From positions 1 to 32,358 of the forward strand of contig JABWBP010000049.1 in assembly GCA_013360445.1 (NCBI GenBank): a DNA stretch of 32,358 bases. The letters are read 5' to 3'. The notes under the pieces were generated by a model that was not told the origin of the DNA, made no database searches, and saw only the letters and a program-made list of their open reading frames with translations. This stretch comes from Calditrichaceae bacterium (GTDB taxonomy: Bacteria > Calditrichota > Calditrichia > RBG-13-44-9 > J075). Positions 15,494 to 23,625 of this stretch are shown piece after piece; the first letter of the stretch is position 1; the number at the start of each line of letters is the position of its first letter. The translations under genes and the position numbers were made by a program.

Positions 15494-15507
15494 CGGGCTT
15501 TAGCCCG
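15494..15507 (+). repeat. Short hairpin CGGGCTTTAGCCCG
   Basis: A perfect six-base-pair GC-rich stem with a TT loop sits in the 35-base gap between the thioredoxin and DUF4266 genes. It could tune the relative level of the two on one transcript. Confidence 0.5.
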
Positions 15508-15524
15508 ATGAGAAAGGAACAGAT

Positions 15525-15746
15525 ATGCGCTTGCTTTGGAAAATAGCAATTTCCGCGCTGGCGAGCACGGTTTTGAGCGGGTGCGTTACCGTCAAGGCTT
15601 TCCAGCGCGAAAAATTAGCCGACCCGATCATGGAGCCGAAAAACCAGTTCGCCAAGCAGAAATTAGACGAAAAGTTTTTCTCCACCCGGGAAGGCAGCAT
15701 CGGGGGCGACATCGGTATCGGCGGGGGGTGCGGGTGCGCGAAATAG
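15525..15746 (+). CDS. DUF4266-family small lipoprotein with Gly/Cys tail
   Basis: A 73-residue protein with a lipoprotein signal (lipobox LSGC, Cys20), followed by VKAFQREKLADPIM and a short helix. It ends in a glycine-rich tail with two cysteines, GGDIGIGGGCGCAK. This pattern matches my recollection of the DUF4266 family, which is usually found beside DUF3570 and thioredoxin genes. Function is not established. The lipid anchor and terminal Cys-Gly-Cys suggest a membrane-tethered metal, haem or thiol carrier. AAAGGA lies six to ten bases before the ATG. The gene is 36 bases after the TlpA-like gene and 110 bases before the DUF3570 gene, so the three probably act together. Confidence 0.85.
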   Translation: MRLLWKIAISALASTVLSGCVTVKAFQREKLADPIMEPKNQFAKQKLDEKFFSTREGSIGGDIGIGGGCGCAK

Positions 15747-15788
15747 TGGTTCAATGTTAAAGTGTTCAGGTGTTTTGAAGGTTCTACT

Positions 15789-15836
15789 CGTCACACGGCT
15801 CTGCATTGTGACGCAGTTGGTGAGGCTCTGCCTCAC
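15789..15836 (+). repeat. Two small hairpins before the DUF3570 gene
   Basis: CGTCACA/TGTGACG (15789-15813) and GTGAGGC/GCCTCAC (15820-15836) are perfect seven-base stems. They lie in the 110-base spacer between the DUF4266 and DUF3570 genes. A GTGTTCAGGTGTTTTG stutter fragment precedes them at 15762-15777. Confidence 0.6.
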
Positions 15837-15856
15837 GTTCCACTGTATTCCATGAT

Positions 15857-17029
15857 ATGAAAAAACTCAAATATAGAAACTCTCAAATGTCAACAAAATA
15901 TCGCAAACCAATTGCCCTGCTCCTGCTGCCGCTGATGCTCGGCCTCTCCTTTGCCCCGGCGTACGCCCAGGGCGAGGGGATGGGATTTACCACCTACTAT
16001 TTCTCGGACAGCGGCGGGAACAGCGTTACCACCACGGCCTTCAACCTGGCCAAAAAGATTCTGAACCGCACCGTATTCCTGTTAGACCTGGAGGTGGATA
16101 ACGTGTACGTGCCGCCGGTTACCGCCACCACCGGGGCCACCCGTCCCAAACGCCAGAGCGCCAAACCGTTCGAGAAAACCCGCGGGCAGGCCATCCTGGG
16201 CCTGGAGCAGGGGCTGGGGGCGAATGGCGCGGTAGCGTTCAATCTCTACCGCAGTCAGGAGGTGGACTACAATTCCAGCTCCGCCATTCTTACCCTCACC
16301 CGGGAGCTAAATCAGAAAAATACCGTGTTCACCCTGCGGGGGCAATATTTGGTGGATGAGGTGGGAAAAATTTTAGATAACGGCGACATCGAGAAGCAGG
16401 ATAAAAATTCCATCTGGGCGGTGGCCAATCTCAGCCAGATTCTCTCCCCCACCACGGTGTTCGACCTGGGCTACGACGTGCTCTACCACGAGGGCTTTTT
16501 AAGCGATCCCTATCGCCAGGTCAAGGTTTTCGACGCCAACAATGCCTTCACGCTGGCGCAGGAAAAACACCCCGCAATGCGCACCCGCCACGCCGTTACC
16601 GGCAAGCTGAGCCAGATGATCCCGGAGGTGCGCGCCTCGCTCTCAGGCAGTTACCGCTTCTATTTCGACGACTGGCAGGTATCCTCCCACACCGCGGAGG
16701 TGCAGCTCAACAAATACGTCTTCAGCGACCTGATCGTGAAGTTCAATTACCGCTATTACACCCAGACCGGGGCCTCATTCTACCGGGAAAAATATAGCGG
16801 TGCGGAGTATCTTAATGAGTCGTACCGCACTGCGGATTACAAACTGCGCCCCTTCAATTCCAACAATTTCGGCTTCAGCCTGGCCCTGCTGTTCCGCGGC
16901 TTGGCCGAATCCAACCCGGATTTGCAGTTCTTAGAGAAAACCTCTATCGAGGCGCGCTATTTCCGCTATTTCAATACCCTGGACTTCTCAGCGAATATTT
17001 TGCAGTTGAATGTAAATTTTGGATTGTGA
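15857..17029 (+). CDS. DUF3570-family outer-membrane beta-barrel
   Basis: A 390-residue outer-membrane protein. The signal peptide ends near residue 37 (APAYAQ). The mature chain begins GMGFTTYYFSDSGGNSV and continues as amphipathic strands to a short C-terminal strand ending NFGL. Length and pattern fit DUF3570, typically encoded next to DUF4266. Residues 88-96 read VTATTGATR. In other DUF3570 proteins, as I recall them, this stretch reads like D-x-(S/T)-G-A-T-P, which resembles the site that ApbE flavinylates; here the preceding Asp is absent. An outer-membrane conduit housing the DUF4266 lipoprotein is a reasonable inference, not shown. No strong ribosome site is seen before ATG 15857, and in-frame Met11 is an alternative start. 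Confidence 0.82.
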   Translation: MKKLKYRNSQMSTKYRKPIALLLLPLMLGLSFAPAYAQGEGMGFTTYYFSDSGGNSVTTTAFNLAKKILNRTVFLLDLEVDNVYVPPVTATTGATRPKRQSAKPFEKTRGQAILGLEQGLGANGAVAFNLYRSQEVDYNSSSAILTLTRELNQKNTVFTLRGQYLVDEVGKILDNGDIEKQDKNSIWAVANLSQILSPTTVFDLGYDVLYHEGFLSDPYRQVKVFDANNAFTLAQEKHPAMRTRHAVTGKLSQMIPEVRASLSGSYRFYFDDWQVSSHTAEVQLNKYVFSDLIVKFNYRYYTQTGASFYREKYSGAEYLNESYRTADYKLRPFNSNNFGFSLALLFRGLAESNPDLQFLEKTSIEARYFRYFNTLDFSANILQLNVNFGL

Positions 17030-17058
17030 GGAATAGGGAGAATAGAGTGATGCGGGGT

Positions 17059-17176
17059 TAGATGGCTGGATGGTCGGATGGTTGGATGGTTAAATTTTTA
17101 GATTGCTGAATGGCTGTTGAGGGATGATGGTGCAGCCATATAACCATTCAACAATTTAACAATGTGACAATCGAAC
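17059..17176. repeat. GGATGGTTGGATGG inverted stutter
   Basis: The left arm (17059-17116) stutters GGATGGT/GGATGGTT and ends GATTGCTGAATGGCTG. The right arm (17132-17174) is CAGCCATATAACCATTCAAC onwards, approximately the reverse complement. It separates the DUF3570 gene from the NHL-repeat gene. Confidence 0.75.
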
Positions 17177-17224
17177 CCTTTCAGCAAGCAATCACATAAT
17201 GGCATAACCATAGAAGAGGGAATT

Positions 17225-19687
17225 ATGAACGCAAGGATGGTGTTGATCATATTGGGGATAACGTTTTTGGCGGGATTGGGGCTGGCGCAGCAATCGCAAG
17301 CGCCGGAACAGGTGAGCGCGCACCCGGCCAGCCTATCTGACCGGGCGCAAATTGAATTGCTATTGGATGAAATGCGCAGCGCGGCGGAAAATCCTGTCAA
17401 AATGCAGATGCTGCAAAAAAGGGTTCAGGCTGCGCCGGCGCTTCCGGCCCAAAAAATAGGGGAATCTCGCTCTGCGCAATTTTCAAACTCCGTCGGCGTT
17501 TCCCCGGAAATCTTCATCGACGGGGCAAGCGCCCTGGTGGAATTTCCCAACGGCGAACGGCTGGCCTTAAAAAAGCATCATCAGCAATGGCAGGTAGAAA
17601 ACGGGGAGATCCCTGGCCAAACCTCGAGGGAGCAGAAAACAACTTCTCATTTCCGGGCTGCCTCTAACTCACAACCCGCAACCCGCAACTCGCAACTCGC
17701 ATCCCCCGCCTTCTCCGCCGGGCAAACTTTCATTCCCACGCCCGTCAGCCGGGAGCACGGCATCACGCGGCTGACCCGCAACGTCACGCAAGCAAATTTA
17801 GATCGCTCGCTCTTCGGCGCGCCGGAGAAGACCGCTTCCTATTATTTTGCCCGCTACTCCAACAACGCGCCCTTCGTTACCGCTACCTACATTCAACTGG
17901 TGACCGACCCGGCCTGGAACCGCATTCTCTACGGAAGTTTAGGGCGCTGGATCAAGTCCTATGACGACGTGCGGGGTCCTTCCGCCATTGCGGTGGATGC
18001 GGAGGGCCGGGTCTTCGTGGGCGAGACCGGGCGAAACCGGGTGCTGGCGCTGCAACTGCGCCCGCAGGAAGAGGATACCGAGCTGGAATACCGGTTCGAG
18101 ATTCCCGGCGTCGCGCACCCCGCGGACCTGGCTACGAATGACAACGGAACTCCGCTGGATATCAGCGATGATTTTCTCTACATCGCCGACCCGGTGCAAA
18201 ACAAAATCCTCAAATACAGCCTGCAATCCGGCGGCGCGGCGCTATCGGCGGCGTTCGCGGGCTTCGACGCCCCCACCGCGGTGCTGGCCGGGAAATGGAA
18301 CGGGGCCAACAGCGGTTTCATTTACGTCATCGACCAGACCGGGCGGCGTCTGCAACTGTTGGAAGATGAAGGCGCTTCGCTAACCCCCTTGAAAGAGATC
18401 AAAGGCGCGCCGGGACAATATTTCAGCGCTCTCAAGGCCGACCATTTCGGGAATATCTACTTAGTGGATAATATCAACTCCCAACTCACAAAATACACCG
18501 CCGGCCTGGAGCTGTTAGATGCCGAGGGCGGAAAAGAGACCTTCGACGGCCTGGCCAACCTGGATATCGGCTTCGGAAAGATCATCGTGGAAGGCGAAGG
18601 AACCTACTGGGCCGGTTTCGACCAACTCTTCACCCTGGAGCGCTGGACCGGGCACAGCGGGGCGCAGCGACGCACTTTAGGAGTCGCCATCCGGGAGGCC
18701 TCTTTTCAAAGCGATAAAGACGTCAGCGAGATTCGCGCAAATTTCACCCTCACCGATTTTGCGGAGGTTCGGGTTCAAATTCTGGATGAACGGAATCAAT
18801 TGGCAGCAGAGTTCCCCGCGGAATGGTTGATTTCCGGCTCCAAAACCAAACTCTGGAACCGCCGAAACCAGGCCGGGGAACAGGCGCCCCCGGGGATTTA
18901 CCGGTATGAGATTGCGGTCAAATCTCCTTACCGGGATGAGACAGTCACCCTAGCAACCCGCTTGTACCTGCCGCTGTATTACTGGCAGGATTGCGGCAGC
19001 GAGGTGAAAGCGGATGATGCCTTCCGGGTGCAGGGCTTCCCGGTGAAGTGGGGCGGCGAGCCTTCGCAAACCGCGCTGGAGCACCCGGAAGCGGTAATTT
19101 ACCGTTTTAACGGCTTAAACCCGGAAAGCGAATATCAACTGGCGCTGGAATGCTTTGCCGGGGACGGGGAGGCGCGCAACCAGGAGATTTTTGTGGATGG
19201 GGAAGTTTCCCTGGGGCAAATCCGGGCGGGCGACAAACCGGCGCAAACCGGTTACCTGCCCCTGCCGGGGGAATCTTATGCCGATGGGCAGGTTACGATC
19301 CGCATTATAAACCGCAATGGCGGGTCCGTGGTGGTTTCGCAGTTATGGCTGAAGGAGACCGGCGCGGGGCTGAATCCGCAGTTGGTTTCCGAAAATGAGA
19401 GCGTTCCTTCGGGATTCACCCTGGAGCAGAACTATCCCAATCCCTTCAATCCTGCTACCAATATCCGGTTCCACCTTCCGCAAGACGGCAAGGTACGACT
19501 GGAAGTATTCAACCTATTAGGGCAAAAAGTGCGGGTGCTGGCGGATGAATACCGCGCCGCGGGAACCCATTCCGTCGTGTGGGACGGCCGCAGCGAGGCT
19601 GGCGTTCCGGTGGGCAGCGGCATCTATTTTTACCGCCTGGTTTCCGGCCCCTTTACGGAAACAAAGCGGATGTTGTTGATTCGATAA
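17225..19687 (+). CDS. Secreted NHL-repeat protein with type IX sorting domain
   Basis: An 820-residue exported protein: signal peptide at residues 1-21 (ending LGLAQ), a low-complexity region at about 135-165, NHL/SMP-30-like propeller repeats at about 240-430 (GPSAIAVDAEGRVFVGETGRNRV, SALKADHFGNIYLVDNINSQ), and a FlgD-like Ig region near 515-575. A later segment (about 590-720) is beta-rich and resembles a carbohydrate-binding fold. The last 90 residues are a textbook type IX sorting domain with NYPNPFNPATNI and GSGIYFYRL. The function is probably surface binding or display. ATG 17225 has GAGGG upstream. The segment NSQPATRNSQLA near residue 150 is encoded by a CAACCCGCAACCCG stutter, like the intergenic repeats. 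Membership of the preceding cluster is uncertain because of the 195-base repeat-filled gap. Confidence 0.87.
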   Translation: MNARMVLIILGITFLAGLGLAQQSQAPEQVSAHPASLSDRAQIELLLDEMRSAAENPVKMQMLQKRVQAAPALPAQKIGESRSAQFSNSVGVSPEIFIDGASALVEFPNGERLALKKHHQQWQVENGEIPGQTSREQKTTSHFRAASNSQPATRNSQLASPAFSAGQTFIPTPVSREHGITRLTRNVTQANLDRSLFGAPEKTASYYFARYSNNAPFVTATYIQLVTDPAWNRILYGSLGRWIKSYDDVRGPSAIAVDAEGRVFVGETGRNRVLALQLRPQEEDTELEYRFEIPGVAHPADLATNDNGTPLDISDDFLYIADPVQNKILKYSLQSGGAALSAAFAGFDAPTAVLAGKWNGANSGFIYVIDQTGRRLQLLEDEGASLTPLKEIKGAPGQYFSALKADHFGNIYLVDNINSQLTKYTAGLELLDAEGGKETFDGLANLDIGFGKIIVEGEGTYWAGFDQLFTLERWTGHSGAQRRTLGVAIREASFQSDKDVSEIRANFTLTDFAEVRVQILDERNQLAAEFPAEWLISGSKTKLWNRRNQAGEQAPPGIYRYEIAVKSPYRDETVTLATRLYLPLYYWQDCGSEVKADDAFRVQGFPVKWGGEPSQTALEHPEAVIYRFNGLNPESEYQLALECFAGDGEARNQEIFVDGEVSLGQIRAGDKPAQTGYLPLPGESYADGQVTIRIINRNGGSVVVSQLWLKETGAGLNPQLVSENESVPSGFTLEQNYPNPFNPATNIRFHLPQDGKVRLEVFNLLGQKVRVLADEYRAAGTHSVVWDGRSEAGVPVGSGIYFYRLVSGPFTETKRMLLIR
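17669..17701. repeat. CAACCCG/CAACTCG stutter inside a coding region
   Basis: About four tandem seven-base units (CAACCCG, CAACCCG, CAACTCG, CAACTCG) stay in frame within the NHL-repeat gene and encode QPATRNSQLA. The unit length and style match the intergenic stutters elsewhere in the window. Confidence 0.7.
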
Positions 19688-20048
19688 AATCGGAGTGTGT
19701 GGCCAGAAATTCCATCCCGACAAAAACATCTCCTCTCCTCCCCCCGGGCAGGGGCGGTCTCCCCGTGAGGCCGTCCCTCACCCCGGGGTAAATGGCGATG
19801 GGTTGATTCAGCCCTTTGAGATCAACCCGAAATCAGGACCCCGGCGCATTGAAACCTTAGCAATTTTCAATCTTCAATTTCCAATCTTCAATCTTAATTC
19901 TCTCCTCCCCCCATGGGTAGAGGCGGTTTTGGGCAGAAATCGCCTCTACTCCCTCCTTTTCCCACGGCTTCATGCAAACCAAATATTAACTTGCCATCAT
20001 TCCAATATTTTTATAAAATCTTGCGAAGCCAATTTACGGAGCAATGCC
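19688..20048. repeat. Gene-free repeat-rich spacer
   Basis: This 361-base region has no convincing gene. It holds C-rich sequence with CCCCGGG words (19738-19790), a CAATCTTCAATTTCC stutter (19859-19896) and a hairpin GTAGAGGCG/CGCCTCTAC (19917-19949). An open frame from 19695 runs through it into the next gene but translates the repeats and is rejected. Confidence 0.65.
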
Positions 20049-20636
20049 ATGGAAGCCTCGGCCAGAAAAAAAGTATGGACATATGAGGAGTACCGCCAGT
20101 TAGACGACGACAACCGCTACGAAGTCATCGGAGGAGAGTTGATTATGTCGCCCGCGCCCAGTTCGGTTCACCAGATTGTAGCAGAGAATTTAGGATTTAT
20201 ACTCGGCCAGTACGTGCGAGAAAAGTCATCAGGGAAAATTTGTTACGCGCCCATTGACGTGGTGTTCAACGAAGGAACCGCGGAAGAGGAAACCGTGCAG
20301 CCGGATATTATCTTCATCGCCGCGGCCAACGCGCAAATCATTAAACCGCGGGGCATCTTCGGGGCGCCGGATTTGATCGTCGAAATCATTTCTTCTTCCA
20401 GCGAGTACCGCGACATGGTGGTGAAAAGAGCGATTTACGAGAAAAACCGGGTGGCGGAATACTGGCTGGTGAATCCTTACATGAAAAGCATTACCCTGCT
20501 GGCCCTGGGCGAAAAGGGCGCTTACGAACTGTTCGCGCACGGCGCGTTGGCCGAGGATACCGTGGAACAGAAAAAAGAAGTAACCTCTAAGCTGCTGGCG
20601 GGGTTGACGGTGAAGTTGGAGGAAGTATTCGGCTGA
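20049..20636 (+). CDS. Uma2-family (DUF820) putative nuclease
   Basis: A 195-residue protein of the Uma2/DUF820 family, which has a PD-(D/E)xK restriction-endonuclease fold. It shows YEVIGGELIMSPAPS at about residues 24-38, the PD dipeptide at 85-86 (QPDIIFI), the PDLIVEI segment with Asp108 and Glu112, and the downstream helix DMVVKRAIYEKNRVAEYWLV. The family is common in cyanobacteria and FCB bacteria, often as many paralogues, and its biological role is unclear. I start at ATG 20049 with GGAG about seven bases before; the frame is open further upstream through repeat sequence. No partner gene is visible. Confidence 0.9.
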   Translation: MEASARKKVWTYEEYRQLDDDNRYEVIGGELIMSPAPSSVHQIVAENLGFILGQYVREKSSGKICYAPIDVVFNEGTAEEETVQPDIIFIAAANAQIIKPRGIFGAPDLIVEIISSSSEYRDMVVKRAIYEKNRVAEYWLVNPYMKSITLLALGEKGAYELFAHGALAEDTVEQKKEVTSKLLAGLTVKLEEVFG

Positions 20637-20698
20637 TGCGTGGCGCTCCTGCCATCCCGCACGCTGAGGCGTGGTGATCAATTAAATGCTTTTTGCCC

Positions 20699-20748
20699 TG
20701 CCACCTGCCCCTGCTTCTGCTCCTCCCCCTGCCACCTGCTCCTATCGT
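20699..20748. repeat. CCTGCCCCTGCT pyrimidine stutter
   Basis: C-rich tandem words (CCACCTGCCCCTGCTTCTGC and similar) fill the gap between the convergent Uma2 and glgA genes. The same vocabulary recurs at 29803-29966. Confidence 0.7.
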
Positions 20749-20750
20749 TT

Positions 20751-22211
20751 CTACCAACTTTTCAACTTCTCGTACAACTCGATATATTTCTCCACCTGCA
20801 CCTCCCAGGAGAAGTTCTGCGCCATCCCGTTGTGCATAATCTTCTGCCAGGCTGCTTTGTTGTGAAAAGTGTTGAAGGCGTAGTCAATCGCCCAGCGCAG
20901 GCTGTCGCCGTTGAAGTATTCGAACACGAAGCCGGTGCCGGCCTGGGTCACCCAGTCGTAAAGCTGCACCGTATCGGCCAGGCCGCCGGTTTTGCGCACG
21001 ATGGGCACGGTTCCGTATTTCAGGCTGTAGATCTGGTTCAGGCCGCAAGGCTCGTAGCGGGAGGGCATCACGAACATGTCGCTGCCGGCTTCGATCCAGT
21101 GGGAAAGCTCGATGTGGTAGCCGTTATAAAACGCCAGCTTGCCGGGAAACTGGTCCCTGGCGCTCTGGAAAAATCGGGTATATTTGTCCTCCCCGCTGCC
21201 CAACACCACAAAGCGCAGCTCGTAATTGGATAGAATATCCCCCAGCACCTCGTAGAGAAGCTCGAATCCCTTTTGCCAGGTCAGCCGGGAAATGATCCCG
21301 TACACCGGCGCGTCGGGATCGTAGGGCAAATCCATCCGCTCTAACAGCGCTTTTTTGTTCTTCTCCTTGCCGGAGAAATCCTCCATGGAATACTTGTGGG
21401 GAATGTAGGGATCGTTTTCCGGGCTCCATTCATGGTAATCCACCCCGTTCAAAATACCCGCCAGCCGGTATTTGCGGTACTCTAACATCTGGTGCAGGCC
21501 GGAGCCGTACTCCGCGGTCTGGATTTCCTGCGCGTAAGTGGGGCTGACCGTGGTGATCAAATCGGTGTAGATGATGCCTAATTTCAGATAGTTGATCATA
21601 CCCGCGCCCAAATCCTCCGGCGGGAGCATGTGGCGGTAGCCGCCGAACATCAGCTTATCCACCGCTTCCGCGGAAAACATGCCCTGGTAGCCGATGTTGT
21701 GGATGGTGAGCACGGTTTTGGATTGCTTGAACAGGCCGTCCCACTGGTAAATCGTCTTCAGGTACAGGGGAATAAGCGCGGTTTGCCAGTCGTTGCAGTG
21801 GAAAATATCCGGCCCCCAGCCCATGCGCTGGCAGCACTCTATGGCGGCGCGGGAGAGCAGGGCAAAGCGCAGGTATTCATCGCCCTCATCGGTGTAAATC
21901 TTGCTGCGATTGTAAAGTCCCTCGCAGTGGATGAAATAGACCTCGCACTCGGAATCCGGCAATTTGGCGGTGAGGGCGGTAAAGTACAGGGTAAAACCGC
22001 CGAAGTGCACCGGCACGTTTTGCAGGAACTCCACCACCTGAACCGGCAGGCTGCGGGTATCGATGCTGGAGTAGTAGGGCATGAACACGCGGATATCGTG
22101 GCCTTTGCGGCTGAGGTATTTGCCCAGCGCGCCGGAGACGTCCCCCAGCCCGCCGGCTTTCACAAAGGGAACCACTTCCGAGGAGACGAAACAGATTTTG
22201 AGAGGGGGCAC
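20751..22211 (-). CDS. glgA: Glycogen/starch synthase (ADP-glucose type)
   Basis: Cytosolic GT5 glycosyltransferase that extends alpha-1,4-glucan from ADP-glucose. At 486 residues it has normal length. The N-terminal sugar-nucleotide motif appears as KAGGLGDVSGAL (residues 18-29), where KTGGLGDV is more usual. IFHCNDWQTAL and the C-terminal EPCGLNQIYSLKYG...VRKTGGLADTV block with the conserved glutamate are also present. The start is GTG 22211, with AAAGG about ten bases upstream. It is the last gene of the minus-strand run after fahA, separated by 103 bases that contain a strong hairpin, so it may have its own promoter. Confidence 0.96.
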   Translation of the reverse strand: MPPLKICFVSSEVVPFVKAGGLGDVSGALGKYLSRKGHDIRVFMPYYSSIDTRSLPVQVVEFLQNVPVHFGGFTLYFTALTAKLPDSECEVYFIHCEGLYNRSKIYTDEGDEYLRFALLSRAAIECCQRMGWGPDIFHCNDWQTALIPLYLKTIYQWDGLFKQSKTVLTIHNIGYQGMFSAEAVDKLMFGGYRHMLPPEDLGAGMINYLKLGIIYTDLITTVSPTYAQEIQTAEYGSGLHQMLEYRKYRLAGILNGVDYHEWSPENDPYIPHKYSMEDFSGKEKNKKALLERMDLPYDPDAPVYGIISRLTWQKGFELLYEVLGDILSNYELRFVVLGSGEDKYTRFFQSARDQFPGKLAFYNGYHIELSHWIEAGSDMFVMPSRYEPCGLNQIYSLKYGTVPIVRKTGGLADTVQLYDWVTQAGTGFVFEYFNGDSLRWAIDYAFNTFHNKAAWQKIMHNGMAQNFSWEVQVEKYIELYEKLKSW

Positions 22212-22245
22212 GGGAGTTTACCTTTCAACTGATGTTTGTGTTACA

Positions 22246-22282
22246 GTGTTCATGTGTTCGAGTAATTTGAACACCTGAACAC
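22246..22282. repeat. GTGTTCA-type hairpin between fahA and glgA
   Basis: The 14-base arms GTGTTCATGTGTTC and GAACACCTGAACAC pair with one mismatch around a nine-base loop. There is no U-tract. The GTGTT words link it to the stutters at 15762, 25161 and 32054. Confidence 0.8.
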
Positions 22283-22314
22283 AATGATTATAACGGCCGC
22301 TGCTGCGCCTTTTG

Positions 22315-23625
22315 TCATTTCCCCGCGTTCCACTCCAGCGCCGGCAGCACCTTGCCCCGCGCCTCGCCAAATCCCACCCGGTAGCCTTCGCCTTCGCACC
22401 AGCCGGTCAGAATTACCGTGTCGCCGTCTTGCAGAAAGCTGCGTTTCTCCGTGGGGGAAATTTGCACCGGCCGGGTTCCCCTCCAGGCCAGCTCTAACAA
22501 GCTGCCGTAGGAATCCGGCTCCGGCCCGCTGATGGTGCCGGAGGCCAGCAGATCCCCCGGGCGCAGGTTGCAGCCGGTAATGGTGTGGTGCGCTGCCTGC
22601 TGGCAGATGTTCCAGTAGAGGTGGCAGAAATTGGAGCGGCAAATCCGCGCCGGGGCATTCATTTTCTCGCTCTGGAGATGTACTTCCAATTGGATATCGT
22701 AAGACCAGTTATTTTCGCACTGCAAATAGGGCAGCGGCGCGGGATCCTGCCCCGGCCCGGCGCAGCGGAACGGCTCCAGCGCCTCGAGGGTGACGATCCA
22801 GGGGGAAATAGTGGTGGCAAAATTTTTAGAAAGAAAGGGGCCCAGCGGCTGATATTCCCATTTCTGAACGTCGCGGGCGCTCCAGTCGTTCACCAGCGCC
22901 ATTCCGAAGATATGCTCCGGCGCTTTCGCCGCCGCCACCGGCTTGCCTAACTCGCTGCCCGGCCCGATGAAGAAACCCATCTCTAACTCGAAATCCAGCA
23001 GCCGGGAGGGGCCGAAAGCGGGTTTTTCGGCGTCGTCGGCTTTGCTCTGCCCCAGGGGGCGGCGAATATCCGTTCCGCTGATAACGATCGAGCTGGCCCG
23101 CCCGTGATAGGCAATGGGTACCCACAGCCAGTTGGGCAGCAGGGCGTTTTGGGGATCGCGGAACATAGAGCCGACGTTGGTTGCATGATATTTCGAGGAA
23201 TAGAAATCGGTGTAGTCGCCGATCTCCACCGGCAGTTGCAGCTCCACCCGGCTCATGGGGATCAACGCCGCATCTCGCAGCCTTTGATGGTCGCGCAAAT
23301 CCGCCACGTCATGGCGCAGCAGCCGGGTGAGGGTTTCCCGCGCTTCCCGCCAGGCCGGGCGTCCTGCGGCCATAAACGCATTCAGAGTCGGTTGGGCAAA
23401 AAACGTTTTGCCCTTCAGGTGGGGGGCGTTGAAAAAACCTGCGTCTTCTACCACTGATAAATCCAGCACGTAATCGCCGATGGCCACGCTCAGGCGGGTT
23501 TGGCCGCCGGATTTCCGGCGAAACCCGCCGTAGGGCAGGTTTTGGATGGGGAAATGGGATCCGGATGATACCGGAATAAAAGAGCGTAAACCGGGCGCGG
23601 ATGTTTTCACAGATTCTTCTTTCAT
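22315..23625 (-). CDS. fahA: Fumarylacetoacetase
   Basis: Last enzyme of tyrosine and homogentisate breakdown, splitting fumarylacetoacetate into fumarate and acetoacetate. The length of 436 residues fits the family. Active-site blocks are clear: DYTDFYSSKYHATNVG (metal Asp and catalytic His), AYHGRASSIVISGT, LDFELEMGFFIG (metal glutamates) and NDWSARDVQKWEYQPLGPF. The ATG overlaps the stop of the upstream nucleotidyltransferase gene as ATGA, which points to coupled translation. No other tyrosine-degradation gene (hpd, hmgA) is visible here. Assignment is secure. Confidence 0.97.
   Translation of the reverse strand: MKEESVKTSAPGLRSFIPVSSGSHFPIQNLPYGGFRRKSGGQTRLSVAIGDYVLDLSVVEDAGFFNAPHLKGKTFFAQPTLNAFMAAGRPAWREARETLTRLLRHDVADLRDHQRLRDAALIPMSRVELQLPVEIGDYTDFYSSKYHATNVGSMFRDPQNALLPNWLWVPIAYHGRASSIVISGTDIRRPLGQSKADDAEKPAFGPSRLLDFELEMGFFIGPGSELGKPVAAAKAPEHIFGMALVNDWSARDVQKWEYQPLGPFLSKNFATTISPWIVTLEALEPFRCAGPGQDPAPLPYLQCENNWSYDIQLEVHLQSEKMNAPARICRSNFCHLYWNICQQAAHHTITGCNLRPGDLLASGTISGPEPDSYGSLLELAWRGTRPVQISPTEKRSFLQDGDTVILTGWCEGEGYRVGFGEARGKVLPALEWNAGK

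Noticed and set aside
19695-20048. Upstream extension of the Uma2 gene
   Set aside because: It translates C-rich repeats and a hairpin; Uma2 similarity begins at the ATG at 20049, which has a ribosome site.
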